Source: Meira nashicola (lineage: Eukaryota; Basidiomycota; Exobasidiomycetes; Exobasidiales; Brachybasidiaceae). Taken from it: a stretch of DNA of 64,000 nucleotides. Position numbers and translations under genes: made by a program. Below are positions 1-10,491 of this stretch, in pieces. Each line of letters starts with the position of its first letter. Positions within the stretch are counted from its first letter, which is position 1. The DNA lies in NCBI GenBank assembly GCA_001600355.1, contig BCJU01000005.1:156099-220098 (forward strand), given 5' to 3'. The notes under the pieces were generated by a model. The model did not search any database and was not told the origin of the DNA. It saw only the letters and a program-made list of their open reading frames with translations.

Positions 1-114
1 CTCCCATCAAACTTGACTACTCCCATCAAACTTGACTACTCCCATCAAACTTGACTACTCCCATCAAACTTGACTACTCCCATCAAACTTGACTATTCCC
101 ATCAAACTTCACTC
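1..114. repeat. 19-bp tandem repeat (minisatellite) overlapping the end of the tricalbin gene
   Basis: Five identical 19-bp units (CTCCCATCAAACTTGACTA) run from base 1 to 95. A sixth, diverged unit covers 96-114. The array probably continues beyond the left edge of the window. The diverged copy contains the TGA stop (102-104) and last codons of the tricalbin gene on the minus strand, so the array appears to have grown out of the coding end into the 3' UTR. No gene is seen inside the array. Confidence 0.95.
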
Positions 115-3100
115 TTGACAGTTTGATCGCGTTCTTTCTTTCCCAACACCTTGTAGCTTGCTTTACGCATTCTTTCTTTAACACCGTCCTTTGCCCAAAC
201 ACCACCGCGAACGGCACTATAACCCATCACACCACGATGACGAGCATGCAATGCTTCACGCTTAGCGCGATCGATTGAACGTTGCTCATCTTTATCAATT
301 ACTCCATCATCAGCTGCGTGTGAATTTTGTTCGGCACGTTTCGGCATACCTTCTAGACGATTGTACACTTCGAAGCGATGGCGATCTGTCTGCCCGACTG
401 CCAATTTCTCATGATCCAAATCCAAACCAGAATCGACACGAACCTTTACACGCAAAGTACCAACACGTTGGTATTTGTGCGTTCTTGCGGTAAAGTCATC
501 GATATGATTACGCAAAAGGGTTCCTAAATTGTTACCGGCCAAGATTGGAATTTCTAAATCTGTTTCTTGATCATCAGTTAAATCACATAAAGAAACAACT
601 GCGACTGCATCTGGTTTTGAATTCAAAGGGTTCAAACCACCTCCACCGATAGAGAATGCCAATTGACTTGAATAACGATCATAAACTGGTAATCTTGCCA
701 ATGGTTCATCTGAATCGCCACTCATCGAAGGTTGTCTATCGATTGCGGTAAGTTTTTGCGTATCATCTCCTGTTGTAACTGAAATCTTTTGTTTCTTGAG
801 TTTAGCATCCCATTCGCCTTCTGCTTCCAATTCAATGTTTGACAACAATTCAACAGTTGCAGTATCCCAACCCAACATATTCTTTGGGTAATCCAATTTA
901 ACTGCCTTAAAGACGAAACTGCATTGAACACGACCGAAACCGACACCATCTTGAAGACTGTAAAGACCTGATGTTTGTGAACTCTTGCTGAATAGGTCTG
1001 AGACCTTTAAGTCAACAATACCCATGATAGGGTCATGTTCACGCATGCGTGCATCACGAACACAGACGCGAACAGAGGATTTCGTCCAATCACGAATGAA
1101 AACTTCTGTACCTGCTTCGTAGAAAGGCATATTTGTATAAGGCTTAACACGAGTTTTGAAAATGATATCATCGTTCACAATCATTTCACAATAACCGCTA
1201 GGGAGATGCTCAGGTGTTTCACCTGAAGCAGAAACATCTTGACCTTGTGTTCCTTCACGTTCTTTACCCATAACACCCTTTTCAACATCACGACGTTCTA
1301 ATCCAACGATATGATGAACATGAACGCTCAAAATACCACTGGGCCATTTTGGATCGGGAGGGCAGTGAAGTGCATCAGTTTCTTCAGCAGTATCAACAGA
1401 GGTTGCTTTGCGGTCATTTGCTTCTTTTTCAGCTTGACTTTGTTCTTCGGTCTTTTTGTTGCCATCTACAGTTTTATCATCATCCTTTTGCATCAAAGCA
1501 CGGTTCAATTTTGCCTTTTCAAAGAATCCTACACGCCAGATTAACTTGCCTTGCATTGTATCTGCATCTTCGAAACCCATCAAATTATCTTCAAATTCAT
1601 GGAATTTGTTGAGAGTGTCACCTTTGATCAATTCACCAATTCTACGTTGAACACGACCGACGATATCATCCGCCGTTCGTTTATCACTATCCCAAAGTTG
1701 AACACTCAACATTTCATCACTACGAAGGTCTTCTTTTGTGACTAAAAGATGAGCGCTTTCGTTCCAATTAGGATTCAAATCTTCAAAGATAATTCTTGAT
1801 GAGTAAAGAGGTCTACCGAATTTAGCGAATGACAAAACCACATATGGATCAGATTTACCGTTTGCATCTTGAGCTGAAAGATCTTCACCGTACTTAATAT
1901 GAACGACCAAAACACCGACTGCATCTGTATCCTTTTTGATTCCATCTCCGGATAACATTTGAGCCATATTCATCGTCATTGATTTTGGTGCGACATACTC
2001 ATTTGCTGCAGCGGCAATTGAACTCTTTACGAAACCAGAAATGAGAGGAAGGTCTAAAACGTTTGGCAATGCACGTGTCATTGGAATAACACTGACTTCG
2101 ATGTTAGGAACACCCATTAATGAGAATGTCAAATTGCGAATATAAGGAGGACTTTGCACCATTTGAGCACGCAAACGAATTGTACCAGAAATCTTTTCAA
2201 CTTGTGCCCAAACATTAAATGGTAAACGAACGAGATCATTACCGATAAAGAAAGTCAAGAGGAGATGGATATAATCATTCTTGGACTTCTTACCTGGTTC
2301 AGCACTGTAAGAGAAAGAAATTTCATAACATAAGAAATCACCCGCTTCATCTTCATCTGCAACACCGTCACCATCTTCATCTCCTTCTACCTTTTCTTTG
2401 TTTGCCGTTTGCATTTCCTTCTTTTCTTGTTCGGTAGGCTCGACTTTTTTACCTTGTGTAATCCATTCGTCACGGGGATACTTTGGATCACCCATCAAAT
2501 CAGCCAAACCACGGAAAGCGATGAAACGGAAAGGATTAGTTCCGTGACCTACGTCACTAATCTTGACTGCATCAACGATACCAGGTAAACTTTGTTGCAT
2601 AATATCTTCTACTTGATCGACCATAGGGATAAACATTTCAGGATTAATCTGTTTCCAAACGACTGCAATGGCAGCATTGAGCCATTCAACAGATTCGGGA
2701 AAAGGAGGAGAATTGTCTTTGCCTCTTTGAGTGTGCATATGCATGCGAATGTTGTCCAATTCTTTTTCAATTTTACGACTAGCAATTCCCACAGCAGATG
2801 CACCTCCAATTCCGACACCGATTAAGATGGCCGTACGCAAGAAGAAGCGCCACCAACCAGCACCAAAAGCGGTAAAGAACCAAACAACAGCCAAAGCAGC
2901 TCCGAGAGAGATGTAGAGAGTGCCAAAGTTACTCAAGATGTTCTTTAAAGTACCATCATCGATAGGATCAGGGAAAGTTTGCAAATTAATATTTGTCGGC
3001 TCGGCAGGTTTAGGATTGACATTATGAGATTCATGATTGGATTTCGCATCAACTTTGTTTGTCGAATAACCGCCTGCATAACGACTGTCCAATTTTAATG

Positions 3101-3488
3101 GATCTGTATCGGCATTTTTGGTATCATCAGCAATCTTGACTTTTCCGCCTGTAACTGGATCGTGGACTAAGCGTTCACCTTTTGCAGCAAATCCTTGAGC
3201 AGGGCCACCTTTCTTTGGTGCCATTTGTGCTTTAATTCTTTCTTTTTCTTCTTGTCCACCACCGGAAGATTTAAAGCCGTCTTCAGTTTCATCCTTGACA
3301 CCACCATCACCACCAGCACCATTGGCATCATTTTCGCCAACGCTCTTCATTCCTGGAGCTGATTCATCACTTGCTGTTTGTGGTAATTCGCTTCGATTAG
3401 CTTCAGCCGTACGTTCACGTTCTGCTTCAATTTGACGGTATTCTTGTACCGTTGGCACGCGGTGCCTTTCACTATAGCCCGAAGACAT
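102..3488 (-). CDS. Tricalbin-like ER-plasma membrane tether (SMP and C2 domains)
   Basis: About 1128 aa from the chosen ATG at 3488. An in-frame ATG 90 nt upstream is possible but would add a non-conserved stretch. After a hydrophilic, charged N-terminus comes a hydrophobic hairpin near residues 185-235 (two membrane segments separated by GAGWWRFF). An SMP lipid-transfer domain follows from about 260, with VEWLNAAIAVVWKQ as its hallmark start. A C2 domain lies near 525-650 (DANGKSDPYVV) and a second near 720-860, with a weaker third region afterwards. This order matches fungal tricalbins (Tcb1-3, extended-synaptotagmin family), which sit in cortical ER and move lipids to the plasma membrane at contact sites. 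The C-terminus is basic and ends inside the minisatellite. Family assignment is firm; which tricalbin paralogue is not decided. Confidence 0.9.
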   Translation of the reverse strand: MSSGYSERHRVPTVQEYRQIEAERERTAEANRSELPQTASDESAPGMKSVGENDANGAGGDGGVKDETEDGFKSSGGGQEEKERIKAQMAPKKGGPAQGFAAKGERLVHDPVTGGKVKIADDTKNADTDPLKLDSRYAGGYSTNKVDAKSNHESHNVNPKPAEPTNINLQTFPDPIDDGTLKNILSNFGTLYISLGAALAVVWFFTAFGAGWWRFFLRTAILIGVGIGGASAVGIASRKIEKELDNIRMHMHTQRGKDNSPPFPESVEWLNAAIAVVWKQINPEMFIPMVDQVEDIMQQSLPGIVDAVKISDVGHGTNPFRFIAFRGLADLMGDPKYPRDEWITQGKKVEPTEQEKKEMQTANKEKVEGDEDGDGVADEDEAGDFLCYEISFSYSAEPGKKSKNDYIHLLLTFFIGNDLVRLPFNVWAQVEKISGTIRLRAQMVQSPPYIRNLTFSLMGVPNIEVSVIPMTRALPNVLDLPLISGFVKSSIAAAANEYVAPKSMTMNMAQMLSGDGIKKDTDAVGVLVVHIKYGEDLSAQDANGKSDPYVVLSFAKFGRPLYSSRIIFEDLNPNWNESAHLLVTKEDLRSDEMLSVQLWDSDKRTADDIVGRVQRRIGELIKGDTLNKFHEFEDNLMGFEDADTMQGKLIWRVGFFEKAKLNRALMQKDDDKTVDGNKKTEEQSQAEKEANDRKATSVDTAEETDALHCPPDPKWPSGILSVHVHHIVGLERRDVEKGVMGKEREGTQGQDVSASGETPEHLPSGYCEMIVNDDIIFKTRVKPYTNMPFYEAGTEVFIRDWTKSSVRVCVRDARMREHDPIMGIVDLKVSDLFSKSSQTSGLYSLQDGVGFGRVQCSFVFKAVKLDYPKNMLGWDTATVELLSNIELEAEGEWDAKLKKQKISVTTGDDTQKLTAIDRQPSMSGDSDEPLARLPVYDRYSSQLAFSIGGGGLNPLNSKPDAVAVVSLCDLTDDQETDLEIPILAGNNLGTLLRNHIDDFTARTHKYQRVGTLRVKVRVDSGLDLDHEKLAVGQTDRHRFEVYNRLEGMPKRAEQNSHAADDGVIDKDEQRSIDRAKREALHARHRGVMGYSAVRGGVWAKDGVKERMRKASYKVLGKKERDQTVKSEV

Positions 3489-4100
3489 GAGGGGCTGATT
3501 AACAATAACAAATTTATGTTTTTGGTGGTGATAAAGAAAGGAAGTTCGGCTTTTTATCCTCCACCTTGTCAAACACAAATAGCATACATTCTTATGAATT
3601 TATCGCATTTGTGGCTTCTTGAATAGCGCTAGATGACCAAACAGATCGAAAACGGCTAGGCTCAGTTATTTGTCGGAATTGGAAAAAATGTGAAATTTCT
3701 GTCCCCGACGAGACCCTTTAATCATATCTAAAGGATCATTCATCTCGCTTTACCGTCTTACTGTCGGTGTGCACTGCCCTTCATGACGCTATGCATATAT
3801 CCTACTTCATACCAAAAAAGGGAGCTTTCTCATTGTACATGCTAATCGATGCGGATCAAAGGTGGAGAATGTAGCGCAAAAACAGTGGGAAGTTTCATTT
3901 TCCGAGCACGGCCTTTTTTTTTGACAAGTTCATCGTGCAGCATACATACCTTTACACTGCAAAGTGACGTATACATAGGCGCAATGCCTTGCTGGTTCGC
4001 GCGGATTGAATATGCGGTACACGCTAGTGAAAAGCATCTCTGGTGATGATTATGTAAACAATAAGTGATAATAATACAAAAGTTAAAGTCGAAAAAAGGT
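3489..4100. other. Intergenic region upstream of tricalbin
   Basis: About 610 bases between the tricalbin start and the array behind NudE; both genes are on the minus strand. It should hold the tricalbin promoter and the NudE 3' end. I see no conserved ORF or RNA gene. Short open frames here carry no family signal. Confidence 0.6.
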
Positions 4101-4160
4101 CTGCTAATTCTGCTAGTTCTGCTAATTCTGCTAATTCTGCTAATTCTGCTAATTCTGCAA
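4101..4160. repeat. 9-bp tandem repeat directly behind the NudE stop codon
   Basis: Six copies of CTGCTAATT (the second has one change) plus a partial seventh end directly next to the NudE stop at 4161-4163. On the coding strand the unit reads AATTAGCAG. In the NudE frame each unit supplies a TAG codon, so the gene is followed by a series of in-frame back-up stops. A repetitive Ile-Ser-Arg open frame across this block is only the shadow of the repeat. Confidence 0.95.
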
Positions 4161-5925
4161 TTATCCGTTATTGGATCCAACAGAACTGCTCCTAGGTCGA
4201 TTAATCGTTTGACGTAGTGAAACGGGTGGTGGTGCAGGCTTGCCTGTTCTAGGTTGAATTGTCTTTCGCAAAGGATCTTCCCTTCTGCTAGCTGCTCCCA
4301 TTGGATTGTGAATGGAAAGTGTACTACCACGAGGACGGGTAGATGTAGAAAATTGACTTGCACCTCCTCCCATAGAAGATTGTGCGTTAATACTGGTTGA
4401 AGAAGCAAGAGTAGACAAATGACTTCTTCTTTTGTATTGCGTTTGAGTTTGAGCAGGATCTTGATCCAAAAAGTCGAGTGAACCATTGTAGTGCTCTAAA
4501 TTCGGTGTTTGAGCACGAACGGAAGGAGGTATATAGCCATTGGAAGATGCTGGCATAGAAAGACGCGAAGGAGGTCTTTGCGATGTTGATCTAGATAAAC
4601 CGTTAGCAGGGATAGGTATAGCACTTGGTGTTGATTGTTCTTCACTTCTGCCGATCACACTTCTCCTTGGAGTTGCAACAACAGGTGATCCATCTTTAGG
4701 ACCAATACTGGATGACATACGAGAAGCAGGTCGAGGGATCGCACTTGCACCTCCATCAGGCGGAGCAGTTCGAGTAGCTGATTGTACTGTTGCTTGTAAA
4801 TCTCGCAAATTTTGCAACAAGCCTGCCATTCTCTTCATACTTGCACCTTGCTGACCTTTCGAACTTGGAGCTAATGTCGATCGACGTGATGGCACTGCTC
4901 CGGATGCTGTAGAACGTGAAAGTCCGATAGATTGGCGCGCTCTTAGATGTCCAGAAGAGGGGCTAGACGTCAATCCATCACTCTGTACTTGTCTCACATC
5001 AGATGAATCTCGTCTTGCATGCGTAGATGCTGCCAATGAAGCTCTTTGAGTTAATAGTGTACGCCGTTGCGCTGAGGATGGTGGGGCAGATGCACCAGAT
5101 GAGGATGATGGCACAGTTTGCAAAGGTGAAATGAAACCAGTTCTCGAGCTCGTTCTTTCGTGTGTGCCTGCCCTTGATGAAGGTCGCTGATAAAGTGCTC
5201 GGTCAATATCGACCGAAGAACGTCCTGACCTTACCGAATGCATCTCAGTCGATGTACGTGTGGCAGGACGACTAGAGCCGATACGCTCCTGCCATACTGC
5301 TAGTTCTTCCTTGACTTCTTGTAGTTCATCCTTCAGTCGTTGGTTTTCTTCTTCTAGCTTTGTTTTTGCAACAAGCTCCTCTTCAAGCATAGCAGTACGC
5401 TCAATAGCACGATTATATCTTGACTCCATATCTGTTAACGAGGATGCAACCATCCTTTCTGCATTCTCCAATTCATCATTATCCAGTTCCATATCTCGAA
5501 GTTTTGCTTTGTAGGCATTGTGAGACTCTCGCAGAGTGGACAACTCGCGATTTAATTCTGCCAACGTTTTGTTATGATCCGATAAAGCTCTTTGATATTT
5601 CCCTTTCCATTCATCCACGTCACCTTTAAGCTTCTCCGAACGAACTTGTGCGTCTCGGGTATTATTGTTTGCAGCTGTTAATTCGATCTCCATCTCTCTT
5701 TCCAATTCTTTCGAGCTTTCCATATACTCATCCAATCTGCCACCCATAGTCTTGAGCGTTGACCTTGCGTCTAGCGCATCATTCTTCCACCATTTCAGTT
5801 CCTCCTCCTTGCTGTCAAAGCGGCTAGTAGCGAAGAATAAAAAAGATATATTGTTAAGCATAGCTCTATCACTCTTTGATTAGTTAAAATACTCACGGAA
5901 CCACAAAATCTTCATCGATGGTCAT
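4161..5925 (-). CDS. NudE family nuclear distribution protein
   Basis: Two exons. Exon 1, 5897-5925, gives ATG plus nine codons (MTIDEDFVV..). A 73-nt intron, 5824-5896, has a GTGAGT donor and CTAG acceptor. Exon 2 is 4161-5823. The protein is about 563 aa. The N-terminal ~190 residues are continuous coiled coil beginning FDSKEEELKWWK, typical of NudE/Nde1/Ro11. The remainder is Ser/Arg/Pro-rich and low complexity, as in other fungal NudE proteins. NudE binds Lis1 (PAC1) and dynein and works in dynein-dependent nuclear migration and spindle positioning at microtubule plus ends. The gene shares its upstream region with ribosomal protein eL39, which is divergent. Confidence 0.88.
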
Positions 5926-6385
5926 CTTGGACTACCAATCCAGACCTGACTGATGGTGGTCATCAAACTGATACCAGGTCAATGCGTACCTGTACAAGCA
6001 AATATATGCATGTTGTTCTCCAACTTAAATTTTGGTAGGGTTTTAAGCATGATGCAGCCAAATAACACACGGTGTGCGCTGAGGGGTCATTCACGCGTGT
6101 AGAGTATATATCTTGCACGTGTTGTCGCGGGAAAGATGATCATCTTCCATTTTCCATTACATCACGTGTTTTTTCCTTTTCGAGTTTGAACGAAGATGAT
6201 ATTTCGCGCCGGCGCAGAAGAGGGTATACGCTGCGGGCTTAAAGCAAAGGGAGAAGGCCTGTGTAAAGTATCCAAAATGCGCGCGCAAGGCCTACAAACC
6301 ACAAGAAGTTTACCAATTTACAGCTTTTCAATCTCATCCCTTTCTCGCCACGATCACCAATACAAACCGGCTGACAGTCATCAAA
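5926..6385. promoter_or_regulatory. Divergent promoter region between NudE and eL39
   Basis: 460 bases separate the two start codons, so both promoters must lie here. No specific binding site is claimed. No ORF in it shows family similarity. Confidence 0.5.
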
Positions 6386-6803
6386 ATGGTAAGTGTCGAT
6401 ATATCATACAAAACTGTTCCGATATCACACGAAGCAGGAGGCGTTTGCGAATGTAGAATGGAATGGTTGAACGGGTTATTAGGGAGTTGGTTGGGATATA
6501 GATCCAGTGAAGATACATTACGAACATCGCTATGGCACAAACAACGATCATAAAACCACAGCACGCTCATTTCTCGCCTGCCACCATATCTGAATCGACA
6601 TGAACGATATACTTACCCTCGACTTTTTTTCCCTCCCTTCACGCAAACAGCCAAGCCAAAAGAGCTTCAAGACAAAGGTCACTTTGGCCAAGGCTTCCCG
6701 CCAAAACCGCCCAATCCCACCATGGTTCCGCATGAAGACTGACAACAAAATCCAATACAACAAGAACCGTAGACATTGGAGACGTACTAAGCTCGGTATC
6801 TAA
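6386..6803 (+). CDS. RPL39: 60S ribosomal protein eL39
   Basis: Exon 1 is only the ATG (6386-6388). A 262-nt intron (6389-6650, GTAAGT...CAG) is followed by exon 2, 6651-6803. The 51-aa product is the normal length for eL39. Recognisable features are PSQKSFKTK at the start, RQNRPIPPW and the terminal [11 protein letters not shown]. eL39 lines the exit tunnel of the large ribosomal subunit. An ATG-only first exon followed by a long intron is common in fungal ribosomal protein genes. The intron is much longer than the ~70-nt introns elsewhere in this window. Confidence 0.97.
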
Positions 6804-7238
6804 AGAGTTTTTTTTTTCTACAAAACTTGTTCTGTTCAGCAATTTGTTCACGCTTTTGACGATATGGTGAGGGAATTCCGAACGATTGGCGTATGAAGCC
6901 TTATAACAAGGTCCAACTTTGCCATTCCATTTTCGTTCTCGATACGTGGGCTTCACTTTGCCCTTTCTGTCCCAAGTGTGGCATGTACAATTTCATGTTT
7001 CCATATATGGCATCCCAAAATACATCTTACCCGCATTACGCATACTTTAATCGTTTGTGATGAGGAGAGGGGAGGTTGAGTTAGTGATGAGTTAAAGCCG
7101 GGTTTTATTATCTATCATGCTGGCTGAATGTGTGTATGGTCTTTTCGAAGAAGGTAAAGAAGTAGGCAAAGAATACCCTTTTTCTCGTCTTTCTCATTCC
7201 ACTGATGCTGCTCAAACGTGCAATTGCACGATTCTTTA
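6804..7238. other. Convergent intergenic region eL39 / GOS1
   Basis: The 3' ends of two convergent genes meet here. I find no conserved coding or RNA signal in these 435 bases. Confidence 0.55.
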
Positions 7239-8188
7239 TTACCGAGTTAGATACATGAGTATTAGTACAGTACACGTTCCGATCACTACACCCATGATGA
7301 CACGATCCCTCTGCCTTCTACGATGAATAAGTCTAATCAAATTATTCAATCCTGGAATTTGACTTGCAGTATTTGTCAATCTTGAGGTCATATCAACCAA
7401 AGTGGATCTTTGTTGTCCAAGATCAGCACGAGTAGCATATGCTTGACTGATGGGAGTTAAATGAGGATTGTAAGTTATGTGAAAAGAGAGTTAACAAAGG
7501 TTCACTTAATTGACTCACTCTAGTGTACCATCAATCATTTGATGAGAATTGTCTAATCTGGATCGTTCTGCCAAGAGTGCTTCTGCATCGCTTCCTTGAC
7601 GAGCTTTATAGCTTCTGTTATATGAAAATCAAAAGGATTTCATGTCAATTTGGCAAAATCAGAGCAATTTTCCAAGTTCTTGAACAAACTCACTCTATAT
7701 CTATTTTGACACTACCCAACAAATCTCTACGATCTCTGGCTTGTTTTACGTTCGTTTTTGATCTTCTGTAATCTCTTTCAAAGTCTAATAGAACTTCTCT
7801 GTGCCGTTGTAAAGTATGTTGCTGTGATGCTGATGCTTGAACGATCGGATCGTTTAGCGAATTCGATAGATTGTCAACATTTGAAGATAGCTATTCGGTA
7901 TCAAAGCAAAGAAAATAAAGAGTTAGTCAACCACTCGTGCCATGAAAATCAACTTCTTAAACTCACCTCTGCCAACATTCTTTCAATTTCTTGTTCCATC
8001 TGAATATGATCTTCTCCTTCATTCTTTACACCATTTCGCCTACCTTCTTCTGTTGCTTTTCCGGGCCAAGCTCCATTTGATTGTCCTGCTCCGGCTATAT
8101 TTGCTGCTATACGTGAATATTGATTTAATGCTGCATCTAATCGTACTTCTAAATTTCGTATTCCTCTTCGTGTGATTTCCCAGGACAT
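7239..8188 (-). CDS. GOS1: Golgi Qb-SNARE Gos1 (GS28 / GOSR1)
   Basis: Four exons: 7967-8188, 7694-7890, 7519-7614 and 7239-7446. All three introns are about 72-76 nt with GTGAGT donors. The spliced frame gives 240 aa. The N-terminus (MSWEITRRGIRNLEVRLDAALNQYSR) is the family start. The middle is coiled coil (HREVLLDFERDYRRSK). Then comes the SNARE motif (ATRADLGQQRSTL..) and a C-terminal membrane anchor (VIMGVVIGTCTVLILMYLTR). Gos1 functions in ER-Golgi and intra-Golgi vesicle fusion with Sed5 and Ykt6. All key elements are present and the frame closes exactly. Confidence 0.93.
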
Positions 8189-8473
8189 CTTTGGATTGTG
8201 ATGAATAATAAATTGATATGACTGTCTTAATCTTGAAATTGTGTTATGACACTTTCAAACTGCTATTCTTGCCTCCACGCAGCTAAAAAGTTGTATTGTT
8301 GGCGCGTGCTTGTCCGCATTAAGCACAGTTGAAAAAGAAAAAGTAACACACAGCAAGCTAATGGGGACTGTTGACAAGCCGAAGTGGATGTTCGGGTTTA
8401 TCTTTCTCCGCCTTTTCTTCCACCATCCTTTTTTTTCTTTTATCTCGCTCTTCTTTCTATCATAATATCAGCC

Positions 8474-10360
8474 ATGTCACGAAGACCTGGTGCTGGTGTG
8501 GATAGAGCACGCAGTCCGCCAAACAAGGGCGTCGTGCCTGTACCACCAATCCGATTTGCAACTGAACAACAGGATAAAAAGTATCAGCAACAAGCAAAGA
8601 AGGGTAAATCTGCAAAGATAAAACCAAGAACAGGAGGTGGTTTCTTTTCTTGGCTATTTCGACTCGCATTCAAATTATTCTCTTATTATGCAATCTTTTG
8701 TGCTTTATTCACTTGTGGATCTCATCCGTTCAGCTTTGATTATTCTACAAAAGATGAAAGGGCCGTTTGTCGTTCTTTAGCACATGCAAAAATTCGACTT
8801 GTTCCTATCGCAACACCTATCCTTAAAGATACATTTGCTCATATAGATCCGTATGCGGGACCATACATTCGTGCAGCAACGCCTGTAGTACAAAAAGCAT
8901 ACAAGATCTCCAAACCGCATTATATTCGTGCATACAAGTATGGAAATGCATTATACAAGAAACATGTTGATCCAGCACGTAAACGTGCGATAAAAAGAGC
9001 ACATGCATATGCTGATCCTCATTTGAAAAAATTGCGAAAAGAATACAAGAAGCAAGTTCAACCTCACGTTGACACTTTACACAAATCTGTCAAACCTTAT
9101 CGTGATATTTATACAAGAGATGTTGCTCCTTATATTAAGCAAGCTCATATTCAAACCATCGCGGCAGCATATGCATCTCATCACATTTATGTTCATCAAG
9201 TTCATCCTCACGTTTTGACTGGATTCAAGCATACACGTTCCTTCTACTTCAATCACTTCCTTCCTGCAGTAAGACGTGCTTATGTACTTTATATTCAACC
9301 TCAACAAGACAAAATTACAGCTCGTCTTTTCGGATATACACCTGATCGTACCTTTAAAGTGGAAAAGCCAACGCCTATTCCAGGTAGCAATAAAGAGAGT
9401 ATTTCGAGCATTGTTGAAACTGTACAAGAAACAGTCAAGAGTGCAGCTTCAGGGCCTATTGAAACTGTAAAATCGGCAACGGATGCAGCTTATTCACTAT
9501 TATCAGAAACATTTGAACAAGGTGAAGAAGAAGAAGACGAAGAAGATTCGGAAGAATTGGATAAACAATTGGATGCTGAAGTTCAACAGGTAACTGCAGA
9601 GCTAGAATCATGGGAAAGAGGTATAGATAAATTGATTCGTGAAGAAACAAAAGCTCATAGACGAAAAATAAAACAAGGCAAATTGGACGGAGCAGGTTTA
9701 GAACAAGCAAGAAATGCAAGTGTAACTTCTGTTCGTCGTTATTTCCGTAAAGCGAGAAAAGCGTATGAAAAAGTGATGGAAGACGTCAAATTTGAAGTAA
9801 CCGTTGATGATTTTGAAGGATGGGATAGAGGTTTAGGCGTAAGAGTGAAACATTTTGCTCAAGATCTTGTTCAGCTAGAAAAGGAATTGTTAAGCGAAGA
9901 TCTACCAATTTCGACCAAATCTGAAACTCAAAAAGATGCTGTAGTTGAAGCAGATAACGCACATTTAGTTGAAAAGCTAGCAGGTCAAAAGCCATTGGTT
10001 GTAGAATCTCAAACATCTTCCGAGACTGAAACGATACCTGAAGTGACACGAGAAGAAACTCAAGCAGAACCTATCATCACCAAACCCGAAGCTGAAGCTG
10101 ATTTGTCGGGAACAGGACAATCATTCGAAGATAAATCTACAGAAGAAGAAGCTCCAGTCAGTGAATCTTCTTCAGATGCAAATGATCCAACCTTTTCTAT
10201 CTTGCCTATCGAAGTTATAGATGAAAAAGGAACACCGGCAAAAGTAACAGAAGTAGAAGATGAGAAAGAACCTACGTTCTCTATTTTACCCATCGAGGTC
10301 ATAGATGAAAAGGGAACACCTGCTGAGAAGAAAGACAAACCGGCTCATGAAGAGCTATGA
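8474..10360 (+). CDS. Membrane-anchored basic/acidic protein of unknown function
   Basis: About 628 aa from ATG 8474; an in-frame ATG 90 nt upstream would add a poorly conserved hydrophobic lead. A Lys-rich N-terminus is followed by one membrane segment near residues 58-80 (FFSWLFRLAFKLFSYYAIFCALF). Residues ~110-290 are rich in regularly spaced Pro, Tyr and His (patterns like PHYIRAYKYGNALYKKHVDP), suggesting a repeated amphipathic helix. The C-terminal third is acidic, with two copies of PTFSILPIEVIDEKGTPA at residues ~572-589 and ~600-617. I recognise the general appearance of a conserved fungal hypothetical protein but cannot assign a function. It is divergent from GOS1 and convergent with NOP53. 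Confidence 0.75.
   Translation: MSRRPGAGVDRARSPPNKGVVPVPPIRFATEQQDKKYQQQAKKGKSAKIKPRTGGGFFSWLFRLAFKLFSYYAIFCALFTCGSHPFSFDYSTKDERAVCRSLAHAKIRLVPIATPILKDTFAHIDPYAGPYIRAATPVVQKAYKISKPHYIRAYKYGNALYKKHVDPARKRAIKRAHAYADPHLKKLRKEYKKQVQPHVDTLHKSVKPYRDIYTRDVAPYIKQAHIQTIAAAYASHHIYVHQVHPHVLTGFKHTRSFYFNHFLPAVRRAYVLYIQPQQDKITARLFGYTPDRTFKVEKPTPIPGSNKESISSIVETVQETVKSAASGPIETVKSATDAAYSLLSETFEQGEEEEDEEDSEELDKQLDAEVQQVTAELESWERGIDKLIREETKAHRRKIKQGKLDGAGLEQARNASVTSVRRYFRKARKAYEKVMEDVKFEVTVDDFEGWDRGLGVRVKHFAQDLVQLEKELLSEDLPISTKSETQKDAVVEADNAHLVEKLAGQKPLVVESQTSSETETIPEVTREETQAEPIITKPEAEADLSGTGQSFEDKSTEEEAPVSESSSDANDPTFSILPIEVIDEKGTPAKVTEVEDEKEPTFSILPIEVIDEKGTPAEKKDKPAHEEL
10187..10324 (+). repeat. Two direct copies of an 18-codon motif inside the 8474-10360 gene
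   Basis: Copies at 10187-10240 and 10271-10324 encode the same 18 residues. By my reading 11 of the 18 codons differ at synonymous positions and none at replacement positions. The duplication is therefore old and the peptide has been conserved. Confidence 0.9.
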
Positions 10361-10491
10361 TATCGAAAAAGTCACAGAATCATTACTAATGTAAAGAGAA
10401 ATTAAAGCATGCATGAGAAAAAATGGAATTGCACAAATTAAGAATGTATAGAATACAAATGCGAGAAAATCGTGAAAACGTCGTGATGTAT

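Noticed and set aside
3842..4486. A 214-codon minus-strand frame with a repeating Ile-Ser-Arg stretch
   Set aside because: It is another reading frame of the 9-bp array and the NudE 3' coding region. Composition is repeat-driven and there is no family similarity.
6389..6650. Possible snoRNA in the long eL39 intron
   Set aside because: No canonical C box and no stretch I can match to rRNA. Long first introns are common in ribosomal protein genes.
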